A stretch of 64,000 bases of DNA from Pterois miles (Eukaryota > Chordata > Actinopteri > Perciformes > Scorpaenidae). The notes beneath the pieces are model-generated. The model ran no database searches and was not told where the DNA came from. It saw only the letters and a program-made list of their open reading frames with translations. Positions 21,186 to 31,500 of the stretch are shown one piece after another; position 1 is the first letter of the stretch, and the number at the start of each line of letters is the position of its first letter. Position numbers and translations under genes: made by a program. The stretch is taken from positions 20,515,501 through 20,579,500 of the forward strand of contig CAMQGK010000634.1 of assembly GCA_947000775.1 (NCBI GenBank), given 5' to 3'.

Positions 21186-21373
21186 CCAATAATATTTAAG
21201 AAAGGCATATCCGCTCTCACAATTTATCCAATCATATTTCGGTGCGCTGAATGAGGCGTGATTTCAAACGTACAAGGTTACACTATTGGCTTAAATTTGA
21301 CTTGAGCGCACGATCATATTTCAATCGGATTGGCTGATGAACTGTCACTCTAACTTACTCAGTTTGTGATTGG
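21186..21373. promoter_or_regulatory. cluster of five CCAAT motifs upstream of CHAC1
   Basis: CCAAT occurs on the + strand at 21186-21190 and 21228-21232. On the - strand (ATTGG on +) it occurs at 21295-21299, 21329-21333 and 21369-21373. All are within 190 bp and just upstream of the candidate TATA box, as is typical of NF-Y-bound promoters. Confidence 0.5.
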
Positions 21374-21428
21374 TCGCCTGTGTTGTCATTCTCTGAATAC
21401 ATTTCCATATGGTTCAGGATGATGTGGC

Positions 21429-21437
21429 TGATGCAAC
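21429..21437 (+). promoter_or_regulatory. CARE (C/EBP-ATF response element) candidate 1
   Basis: TGATGCAAC fits the CARE consensus TGATGNAAN bound by ATF4-C/EBP heterodimers. It lies about 320 bp upstream of the predicted CHAC1 start and faces the element at 21489. Confidence 0.5.
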
Positions 21438-21488
21438 TTCTCACTGCATTTCGGGTCCTAAAGCAGCAGCACAGCAACATACCAAGGC

Positions 21489-21497
21489 ATTGCATCA
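21489..21497 (-). promoter_or_regulatory. CARE candidate 2
   Basis: On the minus strand (the CHAC1 strand) this reads TGATGCAAT, a full CARE consensus match. It is 52 bp from the first CARE, in the opposite orientation. Confidence 0.55.
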
Positions 21498-21867
21498 GAC
21501 TTGGTGTAGGAAAGAGACGCCTATATAAGGCAGTATATTTTATTTAATCAGATTTACCACAATGGAAATAAAGGAAGATGATATAAAATTATATTTGAAT
21601 TTTAAAACAACACAAATAAAATGCATAGGCCTAATTCTGCCTATGGGAATAACATGGTCTGAACACAGTACAGATGGAAATCACTCTTGACATGTGAGTA
21701 AGTTAATAAGCGTCCACCATGGATGTTCAAATGAGTCAAAGCCTCTAGTCCCACAGATCCAAAGGCAAGAGGTCACTGACTGCTGAGGATCCCTCAAAAT
21801 CCACCATCATATTCTTTCTCCAGGAACCCGGGAAAGAGCTTTTCAACTTTTATTTAGCCTATTGTGT

Positions 21868-22381
21868 TGTGTGGAAAGTAACTAGCAGTATTTACCCAAG
21901 TACTGTACACTTCTGAGGTACTTGTACCTGAGTGAGTATAACTCATTGCATTTCAGAGGGAAATACTGTACTTTTTACTCAGCTGCATTTATTTTACAGC
22001 TGTAGCTACTTTGATTCAACTAACAAAACACATGATCAACTTATTAAATATGATGCACTGTTCTATATTAAAGGCCCACATCCCTGTGAGAACTTCAGAT
22101 TTCCCCCAAAATTATTTTTTTTAAATCATGTAGCACACAATAACTTATTAACCTGTGTGCATCAGATAAAAAAACCTTGAAGTTTTCATAATTAAACACC
22201 ACAATCTGAAAGGGGCCATTTTGCATATTGAGGACTTTTGCGTTTGCTACTTAAAGTACAATTTGTTGGTTATACTGTAGTACTTTTGCCCTAGTATAAT
22301 ACTGAATGCAGGACTTTGTTCGTATAGTACATTATTGTTACTCCTTCTAAGTAGAGGATCTGAGTATTTCTTCCACCACAG
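21868..22381. mobile_element. complete MITE with a 9-bp flanking duplication
   Basis: It starts TGTGTGGAAAGTAACTAGCA and ends in CTGAGTATTTCTTCCACCAC. The ends are inverted (TGTGGTGGAA/TTCCACCACA type), as in a widespread teleost MITE with AAGTACTNTAC-like interior phrases. CTATTGTGT flanks it on both sides (21859-21867 and 22382-22390), supporting a genuine insertion with an 8-9 bp duplication of hAT type. Confidence 0.7.
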
Positions 22382-23497
22382 CTATTGTGTTAAATCACAG
22401 TTTTGTTTTTTTTTTTTTTTACATTTCCAGCAGGTAGGGTCATGTCAGGTCACATGTGATTGGCTGGCTCACCAGCAGATTGGAAATCCTTGCAGAATTA
22501 TTCCAACTTTGGAAACACACACACTTGTCCCTTTTTATACGCTTTACCCAACATACAGCCTACTTTGGCAGCCAAATACTAGCTCATACAATAGAAGGAA
22601 TGGCCGATTTCTGAGTTTGATACCCATCCCAGCTTTAGACAGTGGGTGGATAACCAATGTACACTTATAATAAACCAAATATTTGAAAAAAAATAATAGA
22701 TAAAGTAAGTAAAAGACAATAGGGAACCAAAACACCATCAACAGCAGAGACACACTATGAGAGAACAGTGATCAGACAGATGGAAGACCTGATCAGATGT
22801 ACAAAAATGCTCACCTCTCCTGCTGGATCTGATATACTGTAATAGCAGAGGCTCATCTGTGCTCAATAGATAGATTATCTATAAATAGCTGGCATGATCT
22901 GCCTTGATAAGAGGCCAGACAACTGTATCAGCTCTTCATAAATCTAAAGCGCCACACAATCCAGGCCTTTTGAGCGACCCTGTGTCAAGCACAAGCTTCC
23001 ATCCCATTATGCCGTGGCCTTTTCATGTCCATCCACTCCTCCAGCCTGCTGCTGCCACAGTATCTCCGCCAGGCTGCTCTAAGCAGAGGCCACTATAAGG
23101 CTCCACTAAGCCACACTGACAGAACTGCCTGCCTGTAATCTAATCTAGTGCTGCTTGCTTCGATGTTTTGACTCGTCAATTTATCAAATATTCACCAGTC
23201 TATTTGTATCTGCTGTCAAACTAATGCATTTAAAATAGATCGCCATTCAAGCCCCAGGCTAACTACAAACATGAACTCATGTAGTATAGTGTGTTCTCTA
23301 AATCTCCCCATGTTTCTGCTTGTTTTTCCAACTCCCCAGATATGAAGTATATGCAGACAAACAAGATACAGTATACTGCCCTGGTTAGATGGGTGGGGCA
23401 GCTCTGCATATATCACTCCATCCCTCCTGCAGCGGTGAAGGTGGAGGTTTTGTTTTTTTTTGAGTATGAGGTTAACGTTGTTTAGTCGGTCTGGTGG

Positions 23498-24528
23498 ATG
23501 TTACACCGAAATATGTGACTGCATAGAGCCAGCTATACAAGGTCACCATTTCTGACTGCTGTCGTCAGAAAATGTGACCCAGCTGTACCTGTAAAATGAC
23601 ACAAATGTGTGACAGAAAAAACATGAAACTAAATTGTAGAAAAACATAAATGTATTTTAATATTTTTACTAGGGCTGTCAAACGATTGAAATATTTTTCT
23701 GCGATTAATTGCACATTTTTTTGTTTAAAATACACCTTAAAGGGAGATTTGTCAAGTATTTAATACTTTTATCAGCATGGGAGTGGGCAAATATGCTGCT
23801 TCATGCAAATGTATGTATATATTTATTATTGGAAATCAATTAACAACACAAAACAATGAAGAATATTGTCCAGAGACCCTCACAGGAACTTATTAAGCAT
23901 AAAAATATATACTCAAATCATAACAAGGCAAACTGCAGACCAACAGGAAACAACAGCTGTCAGTGTGTCAGTGTGCTGACTTGACTATGATTTGCCCCAA
24001 ACTGCATGTGATTATCATAAAGTGGGCATGTCTGTAAAGGGGAGACTGGTGGGTACCCAGAGAACCCATTTACATTCACACATCTTGAGGTCAGAGGTCA
24101 AGGGACCAATTTGAAAATGGCCAAGACAGTTTTCCTCGCCAAGATTTGGTGTGAATTCGGAGCAATATTGAATTTCCTTCACGACAAGCTAGTATGACAT
24201 GGTTGGTACCAATGAATACCTTAGGTTTTGAAGTTTCGTACGATGCCAGTATCTTCACACTTTAGCTTTAAAACTGAACCTGTTACAACCTCAGAAAGAT
24301 CAGTTGTGTTAATATGTTAAAGAAATTAGTGGCATTAAAACAAATTAGTGTTAACACGTTATTGTCGTGTTAACTTTGACAGCCCTAATTTTTACTTTAA
24401 AGACATATTCACAAAACTCTTAAAGAAAAGCAAAAGATAGGCACAGTGGGGGTCACATTTTCTGACGACAGCAGTCAAAAACGGTGACCTCACAGGGTCT
24501 CTGTGGTCACAGATTTTGGTGTAACACC
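23498..24528. mobile_element. palindromic MITE split by a nested hAT MITE
   Basis: The outer arms, about 80-90 bp each, are inverted copies. Left: GTTACACCGAAATATGTGAC through TGCTGTCGTCAGAAAATGTG. Right: the complement of CACATTTTCTGACGACAGCA through GTCACAGATTTTGGTGTAAC. Without the insert at 23670-24387 the element would be about 310 bp. It has no ORF. Confidence 0.7.
23670..24387. mobile_element. hAT-type MITE (nested), 718 bp
   Basis: The ends are TAGGGCTGTCAA and TTGACAGCCCTA. A perfect 8-bp target duplication ATTTTTAC flanks it (23662-23669 and 24388-24395), the hAT hallmark. It is collinear with 50698-51713. Non-coding. Confidence 0.85.
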
Positions 24529-25964
24529 GGCATCTAGAAGTAGATCCTGCAGAGTATGACTGCACTTCCAAGCAAATATCTACAACACAGATTATGTTGC
24601 AAATTCTTCCAGTAGGTTTGTCTGAATTATTGGCTCCTCATGTATTCATAATTTATGGTTGAAATCAACATAATATAAATTAGAAAAAGTGATATGTGCT
24701 GAAACTGAGTGTACCTGTGGTTTTATTTTGACATGTAGTGACCATCCATTTCCTGTGTGTGGGTTTCTTACTGACACCTAGTGTTAATTAATGAGACGAC
24801 TACAAGCAGCAGTACAGGGCAAGGTTACAAAGGACTGGGTGACAGCATCATAATACATCAGTATGATCTCTCCACACATGCACAAACACATGCACGCTCA
24901 GGAGCCAGTTAAAGAAGTGACAAAGAGTTGCAGCTATGAAAGTAGTTAGTGCTCAGTAGCAGTATTGCACTCTTGATTGTGACTGAGCGTCACCATTTTT
25001 TGATAAGTGCTATGTAGAGCCACTTCCACACTCCTCATTAAGAGATTTGAATTTCAGATCTGCTTCCTGATTCCCCATTCACGAAATCAACGTCACAGTT
25101 TTCCCCTCTCTTCCTCTTTCAGAATAAATCAACGCTGATTAGTGTTTGTCTGCACTCTCTCGCTTGTTTTGAGGTTGTTTTCCTGAAAACCCCGAGTGCA
25201 AATTGAAGAAAGCAATGCGTGAGAAAAGCAGTTGGCCCGCGCCGGCATGGTCTGCATTTTTTTTTTTTTTTTTTAATCAGGGAGGAAACAGGAACTGATG
25301 TCACCCAGGTCACAAACAGGATGCTGTGATTATAACACAATGAAAATGCCTGGCCGTGGCTGTGGAGGACCCGGAGGCCAAAGAGCAAAAAGCTCTAGCA
25401 TGTGTTTGCCACTGTGAGTGAGTGTTAAAAGAGGGTGTGTGTCTGCCTATAGGTGTGATGATGGTGGGAGAGCCGGGTCAGGTTAACAGATCACAACATG
25501 AAGGGCTTGAACCGGATGATTAATCGTTGTGTATGTTTTTCTTGAGCCAGACCGGAAGCATTTTCTTTCAAACTTTATTACGCACACACAAGCCCCTAAG
25601 ATGAGGATGCTTAGGTCAACAGGCTAACAGGATGTGTGTGAGGGAAAAGCCATCCAGATTGTCAGCTGAGTGTTGATTGCTGATGATTAGGGGGCGATGA
25701 CTGTCGCAGGATTTCTGTTAATTGGAGGCAGGAGAGGTTCACATTTGATAATGTGGACGACACATTTTCCAAAATTTTTTCAGATGCGCTGGGACAAATT
25801 TTAAGATTGATCCATGCGAGATATCTGTTCAACGTCAAAGAATGGTGGTAAAGCTTCAGTAGGCAGAAATCCCATAATAACCCTTCAGCATGTTGTAATT
25901 CAAGTGTTCTGAGTGAGACTTCTACACTTTATGGCTCTGTTTTCTTTAAAAAATCCAGCCTGTG
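24529..25964. other. intergenic stretch with nothing recognised
   Basis: I see no exon, RNA gene or classified repeat between the nested MITE and the inverted-repeat element that starts near 25965. It holds poly(T) at 25256-25274 and ordinary mixed sequence. Confidence 0.4.
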
Positions 25965-26574
25965 ACGGGAGACTTCACAGGTCATTTTAGAGAGAGCGTT
26001 CCTATTGGCTGTTCTGTTCGGAGGCAGCTGTCAATCACTTGAAAAATGCGATCAAAAGGTCAGCGCTCATAAAATATGAATTAATATTCTGTTCATGAAA
26101 TGCCTGTTTCTCGTCTCATTTTTTCAGAAACATCTTGTAGTGTGTTTAGCTGTAAAATGAGCTCTGGCTGGTGGGCGGTGCTGGTATTTCCTCAACTGGC
26201 TGCAAACTTTCTAATTTTACAGCTAAATGGTACACTACTAGATGTTTCTGGACACATCTGAGGTGAGAAATAATCATTACAGTAACAGAATATTGGTTCA
26301 TATTTGATCAGCACTGCCTAGTTTGACTGGTTAAGTGACGCTTGTAAGTGATTGACAGCTGCTCAGAGATGACAGGCTCCAGCTTGACTCTGATTGGTTG
26401 TTTTCCTCCGGACTGTGAAATCTTAGATGCCATTAGGACCACCGGAGGCAAATGTTGTTGTTTTTTTCAGATTAACTGTCTCATGCACTACTGTCAGGTT
26501 ATAGTGTATAGTGTTTTATAAAAATAACCTTTTTTAATCCTATTTGCTCCAATCCTACCCACTGCTGCTTTAAA
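25965..26574. repeat. inverted-repeat element (teleost, unclassified)
   Basis: The left half carries CTATTGGCTGTTCTG and AGCTGTCAATCACTT; the right half carries their inverted equivalents GTGATTGACAGCTGCTC and CTGATTGGTTG. The right end reads CCCACTGCTGCTTTAA. A truncated copy in the opposite orientation begins with TTTAAAGCAGCAGTTGTCAG near 49183. Confidence 0.55.
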
Positions 26575-27118
26575 TTGTATGGAACGACAGTATAATACAG
26601 CTGAGCAGATGGCTCTGAGAAGTTTTCTAAAATCATTTTATTTATGTGGATTCATAGCAGATCCATTTGGTTTCCCCTCCCCTCTGGTGCCAGGCCCTCT
26701 GTCCCCAGCTTTGTTTGCAGGAGTGGGTGGTACAGAACCGGGCATTGAAATATTGCTCTTAACCCTGAAGGGGAGGCCGGCAGTTGGGGAGCCTGTAAGT
26801 ACTCGAGTGTGTTTTTTATGGGAGGAGGTCTGTGCACTCTGTGTCATGCACACGGGGCGAGAGGCCTGGCATATGCTGCTGTTTTTATGGCACTACAGAC
26901 TCACTCTGCGCTCCCCCCACGGCATCTGTTTGGTTGGCTGTGTGTGTGTGTGTGTGTGTGCGCGTGGACGCGTGTGCGAGCATTATGAGGGGTGTGTGGT
27001 AGGGTGGGTGGTTGGGGGGGGCGTTCCCCTTTGCCCTGCGCCTGGCTTTGTTTCGCCATTTCCAGCTTGAGGGGGTGGTATCCGTGGAAACGGATTTGAA
27101 TTTCAAGCCAATTTAGGG

Positions 27119-27153
<35 letters not shown>
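27119..27153. repeat. (GA)n microsatellite
   Basis: An uninterrupted run of about 17 GA units lies 0.3 kb from the predicted 3' end of DLL4. Confidence 0.9.
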
Positions 27154-27155
<2 letters not shown>

Positions 27156-27467
27156 AAGGGGTGGGCGAGTGAACAGGGTGGGAGCCAAAGGCGTTTCCAG
27201 GAATTAGTTGAAGTAGTGATGCTACAGTTCATGTTTCTACCTACTGTCCAAAACATTAAATATGATGGGTGGATGTGGGAGAGCAGCTGGATTTCATCTT
27301 CATATGATAGGTATGAGAGTACAGGATGAACCAACAAGATCCCCTAGATAAAAAAATAAACACAAGACACATTTGATCACCGTTTGTACTCAATTTCATT
27401 ATTTAAAAACACCTCAAAAATAATTTTCCATTTACCGACATCAAATTAAAAACAGTTTTCAAGGAAG

Positions 27468-27473
27468 TTTTAT
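27468..27473 (-). promoter_or_regulatory. poly(A) signal candidate for DLL4
   Basis: AATAAA on the minus strand lies 1.1 kb after the DLL4 stop codon. This implies a last exon of about 28570 to 27450 that is almost entirely 3'UTR. Confidence 0.55.
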
Positions 27474-28564
27474 TCTTCAGAAGTTTGGTCCTTATAAATA
27501 TGCATTATATACAAAATAATATTATAAAACATATAAAGAGCAGTGTGTCATATTTAAATTAAACTCTGGAAATAATCATTTTAAAAAAATTACATTATTG
27601 GTTCTGTAGTTTTTGAAATTTATTATAGGCAGGCAGTGGTGTGACAGTCTTTTCTCCTTGTTTCGAGTCTCTTTGTTTTTCTCAGTTGGGTTGCATAAAA
27701 TTTTTTTCTATGCAAACTTTTTTCTTGGATCTTGCTGGCACTGGACTATTGCGCTCTTGTGGTTTTCTCTTCAAATCCCTGTTGATTAAAAAGTATTTTC
27801 CCCGATTTTTTTTTTCTTAATGTAGTAGTGCAAATGATCCAAGAACAGACAAGGGCACAAATTTAGCATTCAAACCCCCTCTCTTTTAAGGCTTCTAGTG
27901 AATTTGGGCTGCATACAATCTTCACCTTTGCGTGGAAAAGTCCCAACCTGTCATTTTCACGTGATTGACAGTTGAAGATTAGTTTCAGACATTCATAACT
28001 CTCAGTGTTTGTGAGGTTGGATTGCGACAGTGGGTGAGTTCACTCGTCTCGACCCTGAGTCTTTGCATAGCAGGCGAAGCTGGCAAGAGTGAGTGTGTGG
28101 TCAGGGGGTGGGGACTGGAAGGGGTCGAATCTTAGGCACCTTTTTTTTTTTTTACTGATTGGTTGGCTGTCAAAGTCATCATGATTATCACACAAGGCCG
28201 GGTCAGACACGAGGGATCCATCTCCTGCTACTGTCCAGGATGGCCGACATTATAAATTAATATTTCAGTCTTCACACCTTGTGTAGTCAGTCTGTTCGCC
28301 AGTCCCTTCAACCATTGTCACAACTGAGAGGAGGTCCTTCACTGTACATGTTTTTGCATACAAACACTCGGTCAACAAAAAGTTTCTCAGTTCTGTAGAG
28401 CAGAGGTTTTCTGCCCTCTCCAGTTCTCAAGTGTTCCAGAGCAGCAGTGGACATCTAAAACAATCTCCAGTCTCTTCTCAGCATTTGTAAACAATCCAGA
28501 ATATCTTATTCTGCGTCGATTGTGTCTTTTTCCTCGTTCCCTTCACCTCCAGGCCCCTCACAGT

Positions 28565-31500
28565 TTATACCTGAAGGGGAAAAAAGAAGAATAGTAAATA
28601 TATTTTTGAACGCTTGTAGGTCAGGTCATGCGCTCCAGTATCACCATTATATTTTCCTTGGAAATGAAACATCTTAAAAATTCCACCAAATGCCACAGCA
28701 GTAAAACACAGCACCTCCGAGACCGAGCGGAGCCAAACATGTGTGAGGAATCAGCAGAGGTTCGGACTTAAGGTCATCACATAGCCCGGATAAAGAATCG
28801 CCAGTGTAATTTACACAAACCAATAATGCAGTTTCCCCCAACTTTAGGTCCAAATATCCAGAATTCATTCTTCCTACAAAAAGCAGTATCCCCTGTCATA
28901 AATGTTGTTGCATCGGTGAGGGATGGGGCACCTGGGACGGCGTTTCAAGCTGAGAATTTGCGGAAATGCAGATGAAGATGGGATTTTTTTTTTTTGTTTG
29001 ACTTACCTCGGTCGCTATGACGCACTCCCTCCTCTCCTCCGCTATAACGAATACCGACTGGTACATGGAGTCTCTTGAGGAACATATCGTTGATATCCGA
29101 CACTCTGGCTTTTCGCTGCAAACACAAATCACGCTTTGCGTTAACACAAACTAGAAGCACATGGCGGAGCCGTGCATTAGGTGCATACATATACAGTGAA
29201 AGCAGTTGTCAAATATATATAAACAGTGTGAATGAAGAACAATGTGTTTACAAGTCTGTGGGGCTTGTGGGGTTCAAATAACTGAAATGAGGCAGTGCGT
29301 GAGTCACCTATTAGCTTCCATTAATTTCCATCATAAACACATAAATAGGAGACCTATGGAAATGTGCTAGCACTAATTTGGTACAGCAGTGTGAATGTGC
29401 TTCTTCTTACCTGTACATTCTACTCAAGGGCATTTTGTCTTCTAAACATTTGTCATAAATAAGACTTTTATCCTCTTGTGACTTTTCATCCTTGAACTCC
29501 TTCGATTTAGAGTTGTAAGAGTCCAAGTGATAGTTTTTATGGATAAAGTTTGATTTCTCTGAATCGCAGTCCACCTCCAGGCTCATTTTCTGATTGGTGT
29601 TTTTCAGCTGTGACTCCGAGATCAGGTTGTCTTTCTGAACGTTGGACAGGTTGTTCATAGTCTCCGTGTCCCCCCTCTCTCTTTGGGCCTGCCTGTGGAT
29701 GTGCCTCAAAGCCAATCCCACCATGCACAGCAGCACCAGCAGCGCCACGAGCCCCACGGCCAGAGAAACCGCCGCCCACTGGAAGCCGTCTTGGCTCTCA
29801 CCGTCGGTCACTGGAGAGGTGACAGCGGCGAAGAACTCACAGCGAGGCCCGGTGAAGCCTGATGGGCAGATGCAGGTCGCTGGAGGCTTGCCCGGCCCGC
29901 CGCCCCCAGTGCAAAGCCCCCCGTTGAGGCAGGGGCGAAGGGAGCACTCGTCCAGAACTCTGTCGCAGTTGCGTCCCCCGTAGCCTGCAGGACAGGCGCA
30001 GGTGTAGTCGTTGATTCGGTCTTGGCAGGTGCCGCCGTTGAGGCAGGGGTTACCGGCGCACTCGTTGATGTTGATTTCACAGCGTTGACCTGTGAATCCT
30101 GCACGGCAGCTGCATACGCGCACGCCATCGTGGATCAGACACAGCCCACCTACAGAAGACAGGAAGACAATTAGCACCAACAGATACAGACAGAAAAAGT
30201 AGCATTCCCATGAGGCTTCAGTTCACACATCTCCATCAAGTGTGACCACAGCATTGTTCTCCCAGCAGACCAGTCCCAGAACCCTCCGTGTTTACAAGAA
30301 CACAGAAATCGAGCTGTGCTGGATATTTGTCCCCTTTTCATCAACAACCACAGTGAGCTGTGGCGACATTTACAAGCTGCTGCTCCGAGCTGCCGAGTGT
30401 TTATATGGAGGACAATAGACACCAAGTTCCCACCAATTCCTGTTGTTCCACACTGCTTCCACTGTTGCAGGAATTTGAAGAGGGGTGGGGGAGCGAGGGG
30501 AAGTTCAGAAAGGGGAGGAAGACCGTACCATTAGCGCAGGGAAGCGACGTGCACTTGTCCACTCTCTTCTCGCAGTTGAGTCCGGTGTAGCCGCGGGGAC
30601 ACTCGCACATGTAGCTGCGGCCATTGTCCTTCTCCCAGCACTTGCCCCTGTGGAAGCACGGCGAGTCTGCGCAGGTCAGCAGGCTGTGCTCGCAGTGGGA
30701 GCCATCGAAACCTTGGGGACACGTGCACATGTAGCCACTGTCCAAATTCTGTGGGGGAAAAAGAAAGGAAAAGTCAGGGCGAGCAGTTAAAAAAACAAAA
30801 CAAAAAATGTAAATATCAGAATCGGTTTCCAACTTACTGTGCATATCGCTCCATTCCTGCAGGGGTTGCTGTCACACTCCTGCATCTCCAGCTCACAGTT
30901 GACCCCTGTGAAACCCGGCAGGCAAGTGCATGTGTAGCTGCCCTGTCCAGTGTTCATACAGGTGGCGCCATTCACACAGGGATGGTGATGGGTGCAGAAG
31001 TTTAGATCTGGGGGGAGAGAAGAGGGTTTGTTTACAGGGAGAAAAAAAAAATATCTACCTCCGGATGTGCACAAAGCTAAGAAACACTTGAGGGGAAAGC
31101 TAATTTGCTAATGCTTTCAAGTTAATTCAAATGAAAACAGTGTACAAGTAACATGAGAAGATCTTTTAAAAGGGAACGGCAGCAGTGGTCCAAGTTGTCG
31201 GGTGTACCTTGGTCACATAATAGGCCTCCCCAGCCCTCCTGACAGTTACACTGCCATGGCAGCTGGCAGGTGCCGTGCTTACAGGCCGGGTACTTTTTGC
31301 ACTCGTCGCAAAACGTGCCCTGCCAGCCGTCTCTGCATCTGCAAAAATGAAGAAATATTGTTCCTTGATTAATCACTTATTCCTCATATTAAAGATCTTT
31401 TAATTCCCATGAAGAACATATCTGAATCTGCCAGTTTCAACTCTATTAAATCATGCAAACAGTTGACTTAGAGGAAACAAGAGCAGACATCTACGCTGAA

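Noticed and set aside
26579..27070. 163-codon frame on the + strand upstream of the DLL4 3' end
   Set aside because: It runs through a (GT)n tract and G-rich simple sequence, has no recognisable domain and begins at the edge of the inverted-repeat element.
29642..29983. + strand frame of 113 codons opposite DLL4 exon 9
   Set aside because: It is a shadow of the GC-rich DLL4 coding sequence; the minus strand gives EGF repeats and the transmembrane segment. The same holds for 30485-30790.
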